A stretch of DNA of 12,542 bases from Pseudomonadota bacterium (GCA_023432655.1 JAEYUK010000331.1:1-12542); one strand, 5' to 3'. Positions 1 through 7,192 are shown, counted from the stretch's first letter. The notes: a model not told the origin generated them from the sequence alone. Translations and numbers: made by a program.

Positions 1-148
1 GATCAGAATAGGCCATCTCAAAAGAAAGATTCACACTCCCGGTGACGGAGGAGCCGTTGTGATTGACTAACCTTCCTGAGTAGCTAAGAGAATCCGAAGC
101 CAAAACAGGGGTAGATATCATCATGAATGTAAGGATTAAAAATCTCAT
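1..148 (-). CDS. Secreted fibre-like protein, N-terminal fragment (runs off left edge)
   Basis: Reading leftwards from an ATG at 148, 49 codons stay open to the window edge, so only the N terminus is present. It begins MRFLILTFMMISTPVLAS, a clear Sec signal peptide with a probable cleavage after VLA. It continues with LSYSGRLVNHNGSSVTGSV and LSFEMAYSD. The pattern YSGRL.N..G..VTG.V.LSFE resembles the start of long secreted tail-fibre-like proteins that often end in an S74 chaperone domain; this is inference from pattern only. No Shine-Dalgarno sequence is visible. A perfect TATAAT (160 to 155 on the minus strand) lies six bases before the ATG, but no good -35 accompanies it, so a leaderless start is possible but weak. 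A C-terminal S74 piece sits at the other end of the window. Confidence 0.6.
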   Translation of the reverse strand, partial: MRFLILTFMMISTPVLASDSLSYSGRLVNHNGSSVTGSVNLSFEMAYSD

Positions 149-450
149 TCAATAATTATAATTGAAGTATTAAGAACCTATTATTATTCGGATAATTTAT
201 TGAAATCTTTAGATACCATGACTTAACCTGCATAAAGCTCATACAAGTTCAAATTATAGGAAGCGGAAAAAAATGGCACTTCCACCGACGGATGTTCCCA
301 CCTGCTGCTCTGAAAGGGATCTCTACTTCCACCAGCGAAAGTCATCCAGATTGTCTTTTTAATCGAAATTTCATAGAGTTATATGAACTTTTTTAGATCA
401 ATCAGAAAGAAGCAACAGACAAAACGTTAAAATAAGGTAATCTAGCCACT
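149..450. other. Intergenic region between divergent genes
   Basis: These 302 bases separate the left-edge minus-strand gene from the flavoprotein gene. I see no convincing gene or tRNA. A 29-codon plus-strand frame (273-362) and an overlapping minus-strand frame of about 50 codons show no recognisable family. The only internal repeat noticed is ACTTCCACC at 278-286 and again at 325-333. Both promoters for the flanking genes should lie here; TAAAAT at 428-433 is a possible -10 for the rightward gene, without a good -35. Confidence 0.5.
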
Positions 451-972
451 ATGGAAAATACTCAAAACATCGTCATCATTTCTGCCAGTGAAGTGAAAAA
501 CCTTGAACTGGCCCAAAATTTTAAAACGAATCTCGAACAGCTTAACGCCAAAGTCTCGATCATAAATTTGTTGGATCTTGATCTCCCCCTCTATTCTTCC
601 CGCACTGACGGTAAGTACAAAGGTGAAGAGCTTTTAAAAGATCATCTGGGTACAATCCAGAGTGCTCATGGGTTTGTCTTTATTGCTCCTGAATATAATG
701 GCAGCACTCCTCCGGTCTTTAATAACTTCCTTGCCTGGCTCAGCCGCTCTTCTAAAGATTGGCGCGATCATTTAAACGGAAAGCCCGCGGCCATTGCCAC
801 TTTCTCAGGTGGCGGCGGATTTAACGTCCTTCTGGCCATGAGAACCCAGCTCGCGTTCATCGGTATGAATGTTCTAGGTCGTCAGATCCTGACTCATTTT
901 AAGAAAGCACTGGAAGAAGATAGTTTAAAGGCCGTAACGCAAGAACTTGTGAAGATAGCTGCGGTGCGATAA
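451..972 (+). CDS. NADPH-dependent FMN reductase-family flavoprotein
   Basis: This 173-residue protein has the flavodoxin-like FMN_red fold. Family members bind FMN and use NAD(P)H to reduce flavins, quinones, azo compounds or chromate. The best signature is at residues 74-99: a hydrophobic strand, then PEYNGSTPPVFNNFLAWLSR, which matches the family's PEYNxSxPxxLKNxxDWLSR loop that contacts the flavin ring. A glycine-rich stretch (SGGGGFN, about 119-125) follows. The N-terminal phosphate-binding loop, usually GSxRxxS, is here a less typical SASEVKN (11-17). There is no signal peptide, so it is cytosolic. Only a weak SD-like AAGG lies upstream, rather far from the ATG. The next gene begins 35 bases downstream on the same strand, so the two are probably cotranscribed. 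The actual substrate cannot be told. Confidence 0.85.
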   Translation: MENTQNIVIISASEVKNLELAQNFKTNLEQLNAKVSIINLLDLDLPLYSSRTDGKYKGEELLKDHLGTIQSAHGFVFIAPEYNGSTPPVFNNFLAWLSRSSKDWRDHLNGKPAAIATFSGGGGFNVLLAMRTQLAFIGMNVLGRQILTHFKKALEEDSLKAVTQELVKIAAVR

Positions 973-1007
973 GACTCCCCGCTAAAAATGGTGCAATAAT
1001 CAGAAAT

Positions 1008-1868
1008 ATGACCCGAGTCCTCTTGATAATTCTGAGTTTCACACTGAGCGTTCAACTCTTTGCCCAAGAAGAGGATAAAGGCGTATGGGATCGCTATTTC
1101 CGCGTCCTTCCGGAAGAGCAATCTTACCACGTTTATGGGCAGGCATTTTTAAAACAACTAAATCCAAATTCCATCAAGGCCTTTGTCTGGAATATTAAAA
1201 AAGCTGAGAAGCCTCGCTGGAAAAAAGAATTTGAAACTTATGCAACTGATCGGGATTTGATTCTCTTACAAGAGGCTTACAAGAATCCACTTTTTAATAA
1301 TACCACCATGGGCCTACTCAATTACCGCTGGGACATGGCCATCAGTATGCTTTACCTCATGGATAACGAGACTCCTACGGGTACTATGATTGGTTCAAGA
1401 ATTAACCCAACAGAAGTCTTCATAAAGCACTCACCCGACGGCGAATCAGTAGTGAATACACCGAAATCCATGACGTTCGCAAAATATCCTATTAAAGGTA
1501 TGAGTGATGAACTCCTGGTCATTTCTATTCACGGGATTAATATCACCGACTACGCTTCATTCACTCGTCATATGGATCAAGCGGCCGAACACCTGGATAA
1601 ACATCAGGGCCCGATTCTCTTCGCCGGTGATTTTAATACCAGAACTCAGGCACGGACCCACTATGTGCTGAACATGATGAGAAGATACGGTTTAAAAGAA
1701 ATTCATTTTAAAAATGGCCATCGCCGAATGAAGTTTAAGTTTACGCCTAACTATCTCGATTACGGTTTTATTCGCGGTCTAAAGGTCAAAACAGCTCACG
1801 TCGATGGTGACTCCGCCGGAAGTGATCATAAGCCTATGCTTATGGAGCTGGAGATTGCTCAGAAGTAG
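1008..1868 (+). CDS. Secreted endonuclease/exonuclease/phosphatase-family protein (YafD-like)
   Basis: The 286-residue product starts with a signal peptide (residues 1-19, ending LFA before QEED), so it should act outside the cytoplasm. The metal-dependent EEP-fold catalytic set is visible: Asn62 in VWNIKK, Glu89 in LLQEAY, His175 in ISIHG, Asp208 and Asn210 in GDFNT, Asp251 in LDYGF, and Asp273-His274 in SDHKPM. From memory, the order and spacing resemble E. coli YafD (UPF0294), including HQGPILFAGDFN and FIRGLKV. EEP enzymes cut nucleic acid, phosphoinositide or other phosphodiester substrates; which applies here is unknown. No good Shine-Dalgarno sequence precedes the ATG, so translation may depend on the flavoprotein gene 35 bases upstream. 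Its last 29 bases overlap the end of the convergent acidic-protein gene. Confidence 0.85.
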   Translation: MTRVLLIILSFTLSVQLFAQEEDKGVWDRYFRVLPEEQSYHVYGQAFLKQLNPNSIKAFVWNIKKAEKPRWKKEFETYATDRDLILLQEAYKNPLFNNTTMGLLNYRWDMAISMLYLMDNETPTGTMIGSRINPTEVFIKHSPDGESVVNTPKSMTFAKYPIKGMSDELLVISIHGINITDYASFTRHMDQAAEHLDKHQGPILFAGDFNTRTQARTHYVLNMMRRYGLKEIHFKNGHRRMKFKFTPNYLDYGFIRGLKVKTAHVDGDSAGSDHKPMLMELEIAQK

Positions 1869-2058
1869 GTTCTATTTCCTCCTCCTCCTGATACTCATCA
1901 TCTACCTCATCCTCTATTCGGACTTCTTCCTCTTGAATTTCCATCGATTCTGAGACCCCTGAAAGCGAAGCCTCTGCCCGGCTGACATCAGAGTCATCTG
2001 TACTCATTGTTCCTTGTTGGGCAAGAATTGCGATAAAGATACTGGTTAAAATTTTCAT
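1840..2058 (-). CDS. Small, extremely acidic secreted protein, third gene of the cbpA-cbpM operon
   Basis: I do not recognise this 72-residue product. It begins MKILTSIFIAILAQQG, which reads as a signal peptide. The rest is almost all acidic and polar: about 21 Asp/Glu against 2 Arg, with EEE and EEEE runs, ending in SEQSPAP. It has no Cys and is probably disordered. Three consecutive possible starts (GTG 2064, ATG 2061, ATG 2058) follow GAGAGG; ATG 2058 has the best spacing (five bases) and is chosen. The gene starts ten bases after the cbpM stop, so it should be part of that operon. Its 3' end overlaps the YafD-like gene by 29 bases on the opposite strand. The clean signal peptide and ribosome site argue that it is real despite low complexity. 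Confidence 0.6.
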   Translation of the reverse strand: MKILTSIFIAILAQQGTMSTDDSDVSRAEASLSGVSESMEIQEEEVRIEDEVDDEYQEEEEIEPTSEQSPAP

Positions 2059-2068
2059 CATCACCTCT

Positions 2069-2341
2069 CTAGTGAATTCTGAATTTTTTAAGAGATAAAT
2101 GCATCAAATTAAGCTGATCGACTAAATTTAAAATAATGGGAATAGACTCATCATTCACCCCGAACTTTTCCCTAAGATCCCAAATGAGCCGCACTCGGGC
2201 CACATCTTCTTCATCGAGAATCGGTGTCACGAAGTCTATGGGTCTTACCCATTCCTGCTCGATAAAATAAATGATCACCTCACCCGGTACACCACAGTAC
2301 TCCGAAGCTTCTTCTATTTTTCGATGCAGGTGATTCTCCAT
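2069..2341 (-). CDS. cbpM: Chaperone modulator CbpM-like protein
   Basis: This 90-residue protein matches the CbpM/MerR-like family. An N-terminal helical recognition segment (EYCGVPGEVIIYFIEQEWV, about 14-32) is followed by a proline turn (RPID), the conserved-looking P-x-LDEEDVARVRLIWDLR, and a C-terminal helical stretch (IPIILNLVDQLNLMHLSL). E. coli CbpM has the same plan and inhibits its partner co-chaperone CbpA by binding the J-domain. The neighbour supports this: the cbpA-like gene lies just upstream, its TGA sharing one base with this ATG (TGATG), so the two are translationally coupled. AAGGA about seven bases before the ATG serves as ribosome site. A GTG one codon earlier is possible but less likely. 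Confidence 0.85.
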   Translation of the reverse strand: MENHLHRKIEEASEYCGVPGEVIIYFIEQEWVRPIDFVTPILDEEDVARVRLIWDLREKFGVNDESIPIILNLVDQLNLMHLSLKKFRIH

Positions 2342-3237
2342 CACGACATCCTTGGATTATAGTCAAATTTATCTTTCATATTTTCTGCGGCAACACGAAG
2401 GGCCGGATCTATATGTTTCGGCATAACAATTTTGAGGCTTACGATATGATTGCCACGGCTTCCTTCTGGTCCTGCACCTTTTCCTTTTATTCGGAGTTTG
2501 GTTCCTGTTGAAACGCCTGGTGGAATTTTAAGTAAGACTACCCCGTCAATGGTTTGCACTTCTACATCTCCTCCGATGATCGCCTCTAAAAAGGAAAGAG
2601 GCAGTTCTGATTCGATGTCGGGCCCGTGTCGCGTGAAACCCTCGAGTGGTCTTACGATAATTTCAACGTAAGCGTCCCCCGGCTCCCCTTTCATCCTGCC
2701 AGGAGTTCCTAATCCTTTAAAACGCAGTTTTTTTCCTGACTCAATACCCGCAGGGATTTTAACTTTAAGATTCTTTCCATCAGGAAGTGTAATAACCTTC
2801 TCAGCTCCCAGGGCGGCTTCTCTGAAATCCACTTCCATTTTATATTGAACATCTTGCCCGGGAAAATCCATCGGCCTCCCACGGGCCCTTCCAAAAAGAT
2901 TTTCAAAAAAATCATCTGCGCCGAAATCCTCACCGAAAGAATAAGAATAACGGCCACCTTCATGTTGAGTATCGTAATAGGATGGACGACGCTGACCGAA
3001 GGCAGCTTCATCAAATTCACCTCGATCGAACTTGGCACGCGCTTCAGGAGTTCCGATTAAATCAAAAGCATGAGAAACATCTTTAAACTTTTTCTCGGCT
3101 TCTTTATTTCCCGGATTAAGATCAGGATGATATTTCTTCGCAAGTTTACGGTAACTTTTCTTAATATCTTCCTGATGACATTTTTTTGATACTCCCAGTA
3201 CCTGGTATGGATCAATCATGGCCTCATTTTCGACCAT
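2341..3237 (-). CDS. cbpA: CbpA-like J-domain co-chaperone (DnaJ type II)
   Basis: This 298-residue Hsp40 co-chaperone should stimulate DnaK ATPase and deliver unfolded clients. The J-domain covers about residues 8-75 with the essential HPD at 37-39 (YHPDLNPGN). A Gly/Phe-rich linker (about 85-135, with repeated FG, FF and GR) follows, then two DnaJ C-terminal beta domains (about 136-285). The CxxCxGxG zinc fingers of type I DnaJ are absent, which marks it as CbpA-like. The open frame extends upstream to 3318, but the ATG at 3237 is chosen because AGGAAGG lies just before it and the J-domain follows at once. A later Met (residue 7, MIDPYQVLG) is also possible. It heads the cbpA-cbpM-acidic-protein operon. 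Confidence 0.9.
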   Translation of the reverse strand: MVENEAMIDPYQVLGVSKKCHQEDIKKSYRKLAKKYHPDLNPGNKEAEKKFKDVSHAFDLIGTPEARAKFDRGEFDEAAFGQRRPSYYDTQHEGGRYSYSFGEDFGADDFFENLFGRARGRPMDFPGQDVQYKMEVDFREAALGAEKVITLPDGKNLKVKIPAGIESGKKLRFKGLGTPGRMKGEPGDAYVEIIVRPLEGFTRHGPDIESELPLSFLEAIIGGDVEVQTIDGVVLLKIPPGVSTGTKLRIKGKGAGPEGSRGNHIVSLKIVMPKHIDPALRVAAENMKDKFDYNPRMS

Positions 3238-3260
3238 TACCTTCCTCATGACAAACTCAC

Positions 3261-3291
3261 AGTATAAAATAATGCCAACATCAAAGCTCAA
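3261..3291 (-). promoter_or_regulatory. Possible promoter for the cbpA operon
   Basis: On the minus strand TATACT (3266-3261) forms a good -10, placing a start of transcription about 17 bases before the chosen cbpA ATG. The nearest -35-like element is TTGAGC (3291-3286), but the 19-base spacer is long. The match is suggestive only; no clear heat-shock sigma consensus was seen. Confidence 0.25.
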
Positions 3292-3353
3292 GTTAAAGCA
3301 ACTGGACTTCTGCCACACTCCGGATGATATTTTTTTACAAATAAGGAGGAGTT

Positions 3354-3902
3354 ATGACATCCAGCTTGCGAGTTCCACCTGATAAGAATGATCACATTCT
3401 CGGACCTCTTCACGCGCCTGTCGTGGTGGTAGAGTACGGCGATTACGAATGCCCATATAGCTCAATCGCAGCTCCTGCTATTGAACAAATCATACAAGAG
3501 CTAAAACCCAACATTTGTTATGTGTATCGCCACTTTCCCATGAGAACAATTCATCCGACTTCTTACTATGCTTCCCAGGCCGCCGAAGCTGCTGACCGGC
3601 AGGGTTTATTCTGGAAAATGCATAAAAAACTTTTTGAACATTCAGAAAACTTATCCAAAGAAGTCATCGATAGAATTGCTGAAGAAATTGGTCTCAATAT
3701 GAATCTTTTTCAGCAAGACATAAACCGGGAAGATATAAAAGATAAAATTGATTTTAGTATCTTGTCCGGGGTTCAGAGTGATGTGAGTAGTACTCCCTCA
3801 ATCTTTATTAATGATCTTCAGTATGAAGGTTCATCAAGTTATTATCCATTGAGGGAGACTATTGAGAGTCATCTTTTAGGCGGGAATTCGGCCTATTACT
3901 GA
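3354..3902 (+). CDS. DsbA-like thioredoxin-fold protein with a CxxS active site, cytosolic
   Basis: This 182-residue protein resembles the DsbA/Thioredoxin_4 family. A beta strand VVVVEYGDYECPYS (about 23-36) carries the active-site motif, a helical insertion follows, and STPSIFIN (146-153) supplies the conserved Thr-cis-Pro (Pro148) and the last strand. The motif is Cys33-Pro-Tyr-Ser36, so the second active-site Cys is replaced by Ser. The only other Cys is Cys55, away from the motif. A single-Cys site cannot hold the usual intramolecular disulfide; isomerase, glutaredoxin-like or mixed-disulfide roles are more likely, though this is inference. There is no signal peptide, unlike true DsbA. 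A strong AAGGAGGA (3343-3350) precedes the ATG. The gene is alone, divergent from cbpA, and overlaps the end of sodC by seven bases. Confidence 0.8.
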   Translation: MTSSLRVPPDKNDHILGPLHAPVVVVEYGDYECPYSSIAAPAIEQIIQELKPNICYVYRHFPMRTIHPTSYYASQAAEAADRQGLFWKMHKKLFEHSENLSKEVIDRIAEEIGLNMNLFQQDINREDIKDKIDFSILSGVQSDVSSTPSIFINDLQYEGSSSYYPLRETIESHLLGGNSAYY

Positions 3903-4414
3903 ATAAGTCCGCAGGCCATGCGTCCTCCTGCATTTCCAGTCGGCTGAGTTTTTAAATCATCCGTGCCTGAATGAATGATGACTGCTTTTCCTACAATAAG
4001 ATCAAGATCATTATCTTTTGTTTTTGGCAGGAGAATAACTTTTTTCGCCACTCCATCACTATTTGTTTCTAAGTTACCCATATCGCCAATATGTCTTTCA
4101 GTTCCTTCAGGGCGTCCGTGGCCTTGATGATAAGGATTAAAGTGGCCACCGGCGGACGTATAATCTCCTTCGCAAACTCCATTCTCATGAATATGAAAAC
4201 CTAACTTGGAATTGGGCTTAAGTCCTTTAACATCTGCTGTCACTTTAATCTCTTGTCCCACATCTTCAAAGGTGACAGTCCCCGAGAGGTTTCTGACTGT
4301 TGAGGAATGCATGCTGGCGGTCATTGCCGTTTCAGACATCGGTTCCGTTTTTTTTTCTTTTTTAGATGAGCATCCGAATACAAGAACTAACAAAATAAGA
4401 CTCATAGCTTTCAT
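3896..4414 (-). CDS. sodC: Cu/Zn superoxide dismutase, lipoprotein form
   Basis: This 172-residue enzyme should convert superoxide to hydrogen peroxide and oxygen in the envelope. All ligands are visible. Copper is bound by His74 and His76 (GFHIHE), bridging His91 (GGHFNP) and His148 (VIIHSG). Zinc is bound by His91, His99 (GHG), His108 and Asp111 (RHIGDMGN). Cys81 and Cys168 form the conserved disulfide, the latter in the family signature GNAGGRMACGLI. The N terminus MKAMSLILLVLVFGC is a lipoprotein signal with the lipid-modified Cys at residue 15, followed by a polar linker. The ATG at 4414 is preferred over an upstream in-frame Met because GGAGG lies five bases before it and the signal then starts correctly. 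It is a single gene with a seven-base 3' overlap with the DsbA-like gene. Confidence 0.95.
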   Translation of the reverse strand: MKAMSLILLVLVFGCSSKKEKKTEPMSETAMTASMHSSTVRNLSGTVTFEDVGQEIKVTADVKGLKPNSKLGFHIHENGVCEGDYTSAGGHFNPYHQGHGRPEGTERHIGDMGNLETNSDGVAKKVILLPKTKDNDLDLIVGKAVIIHSGTDDLKTQPTGNAGGRMACGLIQ

Positions 4415-4503
4415 TAGAACCTCCAGGCAAAAATTAAAGGTGAAATTCATTTTTCAATGTTTCACGGTCATTCTAATTATGCTGTCATCAAAAGGATAGA
4501 ACC

Positions 4504-5139
4504 ATGACGTCTAAATCCGCTCCTAGAGACTACACATTTATTGCACCACTTTATGACCATGTCTTTCAATCATTCCTCTCCGAAGGGCATCATGATATTT
4601 CGGAGGTTATTAAGTCCCTCAAAAATAAACGCGGATCAAAGGTCCTGGAAGTTGGTGTGGGATCAGGACTTACCCTCGCCCACATACCAACAACGATTGA
4701 ATATACCGGAATTGATATCAATGAGAGGATGCTTAAAGAGGCCCAGAAAAAACAAAAGCGTTTAGGAAGAAGAAAAATTAATCTGGTGATGATGGACGCG
4801 AAGAAACTTACTTATAAAGATAGTTCCTTCGACTTAGTGGTTGCCGCTTCAGTGATTACCGCAGTGGATTCTCCTCTTAAGGTAATGAGGGAAATGATAA
4901 GGGTCACCAAGAAAGGAGGCATGATTGCTATTGTCGCCAATCTTCAAGAATCCAACTCTCTAAAATCAAGAATGGTAAGGATATTCGATCCAATTACCAG
5001 AAAATACTTAGGGTTTAGGACGGACCTTGATCTGGCACAACTTCAAAAATTAAGGAATATTAAGCTTCTTAATTATAAAAGAACCAATAACATCTTAGGA
5101 TTTCCTTTAAGTTCATTCCTACTGTTTGAAAAAACCTAA
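4504..5139 (+). CDS. Class I SAM-dependent methyltransferase, PmtA-like
   Basis: The 211-residue protein has the Rossmann-like methyltransferase fold. Motif I is VLEVGVGSGL (47-56). The acidic residue that binds the SAM ribose is Asp71 in GIDINERMLKEA. Asp98 in MMDAKKL probably sits near the adenine, and FDLVVAASVITAVDSP (109-124) is the motif following the adenine site. The N-terminal helix (APLYDHVFQSFLSEG) together with LEVGVGSGL and GIDINERML resembles Rhodobacter-type phosphatidylethanolamine N-methyltransferase, which makes phosphatidylcholine; UbiE/COQ5-like or other small-molecule methylation is an alternative. No membrane segment or signal peptide is seen. AAAGGAT lies seven bases before the ATG. 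The histidine kinase follows about 40 bases downstream and may be cotranscribed. Confidence 0.75.
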   Translation: MTSKSAPRDYTFIAPLYDHVFQSFLSEGHHDISEVIKSLKNKRGSKVLEVGVGSGLTLAHIPTTIEYTGIDINERMLKEAQKKQKRLGRRKINLVMMDAKKLTYKDSSFDLVVAASVITAVDSPLKVMREMIRVTKKGGMIAIVANLQESNSLKSRMVRIFDPITRKYLGFRTDLDLAQLQKLRNIKLLNYKRTNNILGFPLSSFLLFEKT

Positions 5140-5178
5140 AATAATCCAGAAATCTTTAGCTTAAAGGAATCTAAATTA

Positions 5179-5268
5179 ATGCTATCGAATGACAATACTT
5201 CTGTTTTTTTATTCACACTTCTTGTACGTTCCGCCCATGAAGAGAACCTCAGAAAAAAAACTCCATAA
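5179..5268 (+). other. Probable true 5' end of the histidine kinase, out of frame at an A8 run
   Basis: An ATG at 5179, preceded by AAAGGA at 5163-5168, opens a 29-codon frame: MLSNDNTSVFLFTLLV, then RSAHEENLRKK, before a stop at 5266. It crosses eight A residues at 5253-5260. If one A is skipped or is an error, the frame joins the kinase as HEENLRKKLHKELAMKNEF, which reads like the coiled linker normally found before a HisKA domain. The in-frame kinase ATGs (5189, 5237, 5279) have no ribosome site. Transcriptional slippage, programmed frameshifting, a recent indel, or a homopolymer sequencing error could each explain this. Confidence 0.5.
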
Positions 5269-5965
5269 AGAACTCGCGATGAAAAATGAATTCATCTGTG
5301 TCGCTTCTCATGAGTTAAAAACTCCCCTGACCGCTCTCATGCTTCAAGTCGAGATGGCAAAAAAATTTATGGATGCTCATGGAATCGAGGCCATCTCCCC
5401 CAAAAAAATTCAAAGCCTCATAAATAGAACTCACCAGGATGTTCTCCGTCTTTCCCGTCTGGTTGATGACATGATGGATGTTTCCCGCATTCATAGCGGT
5501 AAGTTCTCAATGAATTATGAATTTTTTAATTTAGAAGACTATGTCGAAGATTTGAGAGAACGCATTCAGCTTAATAGAATCCGCTGGAAAGTGAATGCTC
5601 CTGTTCTTGTAAAATGGGATCGATTCAGAATCGAACAAGTCATTTCAAATCTGGTAAGTAATGCTGAAAAGTATGCGGAAGGTTCCGATATCGATATCAA
5701 TGTTGGGGTTGGTGGAACTCATGTTTATATCAGTGTTCAGGATTATGGTCCGGGAATCTCGCCAGAAATCCATGAGAAGATTTTTGAAAGATTTGAAAGA
5801 GGCCAGGATAGATCCCAACAAGGTTTCGGAATTGGCCTTTACATTTGCCATGAAATTGTAAAGCACCACGGTGGAAAGATCCTAATCGAAAGTGAAGCCG
5901 GAAAAGGGGCAAACTTCGTGCTTCAAATTCCCATTAATACATCTCTGTCAGAGTCGTATCAATAA
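5189..5965 (+). CDS. Orphan sensor histidine kinase (HisKA + HATPase_c), start uncertain
   Basis: The 258-residue reading frame holds a complete kinase core. The phospho-acceptor is His41 in ASHELKTPLTAL, within a HisKA dimerisation helix pair (about 30-105). The ATPase domain shows the N box (SNLVSNAEKYAEG, Asn157), the G1 box (DYGPGI, 185-190), the F box (IFERFERG, 198-205) and the G2 box (GFGIGLYI, 212-219). There is no sensor, PAS, HAMP or clear membrane domain and no response regulator nearby, so the signal and target are unknown. The first residues from 5189 (MTILLFFYSHFLYVPP) look like out-of-frame translation and lack a ribosome site; the natural start is more likely at 5179 in another frame, joined at the A8 run. 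MKRTSEKK at 5237 is another possible start. Its 3' end overlaps the hydrolase gene by 32 bases. Confidence 0.85.
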   Translation: MTILLFFYSHFLYVPPMKRTSEKKLHKELAMKNEFICVASHELKTPLTALMLQVEMAKKFMDAHGIEAISPKKIQSLINRTHQDVLRLSRLVDDMMDVSRIHSGKFSMNYEFFNLEDYVEDLRERIQLNRIRWKVNAPVLVKWDRFRIEQVISNLVSNAEKYAEGSDIDINVGVGGTHVYISVQDYGPGISPEIHEKIFERFERGQDRSQQGFGIGLYICHEIVKHHGGKILIESEAGKGANFVLQIPINTSLSESYQ

Positions 5966-7175
5966 AACTAGAGTGCCCGGCCTCAACCGGAACTTCATAG
6001 GTTTTCAGCTTTTTATTCTTATATTTCAAAGTCACGAAAAGAGTTTGTGGTCCTTTCTTTTTTGCTATCCCGGTAAATGAGAAACTAAGCCCTCTTTCTA
6101 ACTTAGCATTGCCAAAGCCCGGTCGGAAGCGCTCAACCCAGGGAACCTTGGTGTCTTTATCTAAACCATGAATGGTAATTTTTAGATCCTTATCTTCAAA
6201 GTTTATCTTTAAAGGATTATTAATGAGGACGTTGACTCTAAAGCGTTCAATGTCATACTTCTTCTCTTGCTTAACCGGTATCCCTCTCAAATGATTTATG
6301 ATGGGATTAATCGAAGGATGGTCACAATTCTGGAGGCAATTTTTTGGAATTTTGGCCACTCCCGGTTGAGAGATTTTGATGTGATCTGCCGGAACGATAA
6401 TAAAAGGCTTAGCTTCGGTTTTGGTAAATAGACCTGCAGTCAGCACAACAGGTTTTTCTGTGAGATTCAAATTATCCTTTAGGTAGAAATGTTCGAGCCT
6501 CATCGAATGAGTCGGAACCACCAGATCATCTTCTCCTATCACTGAATTGTGGACCTTTTTTAGGCCACTCACAATCAATGGTCTGAGTTTTGGCAGAGCT
6601 TTAAAAATCGACTCAGTATTACGGGCCAGATCACGGATCGTATAACTTCCATAACTCATTTCATTAAGTTCATTTCTCCCAAAAGGTGAAATGGGATTAT
6701 CAACACCATCTGGCAGAGTATAAAAAAATCTTCTGCCGATATTTGCAATATCGGCCCCCCAGAAAGGAGTTGAAAGAGTAATAAACGAGTCGAGTTGCTC
6801 CTTTAAGGCATGATCATTTTCTACCAGATACTTAAGCCATAAAGTTCCAACCAGTCCACCTTGGGAATGCATGATGAGGGATATTTTATCAAAGCTTCTA
6901 AGTTCCGCTTCGGGAAAGGAAGTAATGAAACGGTGAAAGTCCTGAGCAAACTGATAGGTATTTTGCTGTGATCCGGTTTTATATTCAAAGGTGCGGACAC
7001 GACTACAAGGGTTTCCCTGACTCAAAACTTCCGGTAAGTAACCGAAAGACCCGCGATCGCCACCAATTCCATGAAGTAAAAAAACATGGTGGCGAGAGCC
7101 TTCACAGTTAGCTCCGTAACTGAGAGAGGAGAAGATAGTAACAAGGAAGAGAAGAATTGTTTTTTCAAAGGCCAT
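5934..7175 (-). CDS. Secreted lipase-like alpha/beta hydrolase
   Basis: This 413-residue protein carries a signal peptide (about 1-21, ending SLSYGA) and so acts outside the cytoplasm. The alpha/beta-hydrolase set is visible. HGIGGD (35-40) is the oxyanion-hole loop. The nucleophile is Ser104 in the G-x-S-x-G-like elbow MHSQGG, in which His takes the place of the first Gly. Asp216/217 in VIGEDDLVVP and His265 in PADHIKIS complete a likely triad. STPFWG (135-140) is also typical of PGAP1- and lipase-type hydrolases. The last 110 residues appear beta-rich and may form a separate domain. Two Cys pairs (24/57, 280/284) may form disulfides. A lipid ester is the likely substrate. It is last in the operon; AAAGG sits close to the ATG. 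The 3' end overlaps the kinase gene by 32 bases. Confidence 0.8.
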   Translation of the reverse strand: MAFEKTILLFLVTIFSSLSYGANCEGSRHHVFLLHGIGGDRGSFGYLPEVLSQGNPCSRVRTFEYKTGSQQNTYQFAQDFHRFITSFPEAELRSFDKISLIMHSQGGLVGTLWLKYLVENDHALKEQLDSFITLSTPFWGADIANIGRRFFYTLPDGVDNPISPFGRNELNEMSYGSYTIRDLARNTESIFKALPKLRPLIVSGLKKVHNSVIGEDDLVVPTHSMRLEHFYLKDNLNLTEKPVVLTAGLFTKTEAKPFIIVPADHIKISQPGVAKIPKNCLQNCDHPSINPIINHLRGIPVKQEKKYDIERFRVNVLINNPLKINFEDKDLKITIHGLDKDTKVPWVERFRPGFGNAKLERGLSFSFTGIAKKKGPQTLFVTLKYKNKKLKTYEVPVEAGHSSFIDTTLTEMY

Positions 7176-7192
7176 GCGCCTTTATCGGAGAT

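Noticed and set aside
273..362. 29-codon plus-strand reading frame starting MALPPTDV in the left intergenic region
   Set aside because: A purine-rich stretch precedes it but is too far away for a good ribosome site. The product matches no family, and the minus strand is also open here, so neither frame stands out.
894..1130. Minus-strand open frame of 78 codons over the flavoprotein and nuclease genes
   Set aside because: It lies antisense to two well-supported genes, has no ribosome site and no family signal.
2709..3060. Open frames on both strands inside the cbpA region
   Set aside because: They are shadows of the well-supported J-domain protein and their translations have no coherent domain.
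3888..3920. Possible hairpin GGCCT...AGGCC at the DsbA-like/sodC junction considered as a bidirectional terminator
   Set aside because: The stem is only five pairs with a long loop and no T-run, so it cannot be called.
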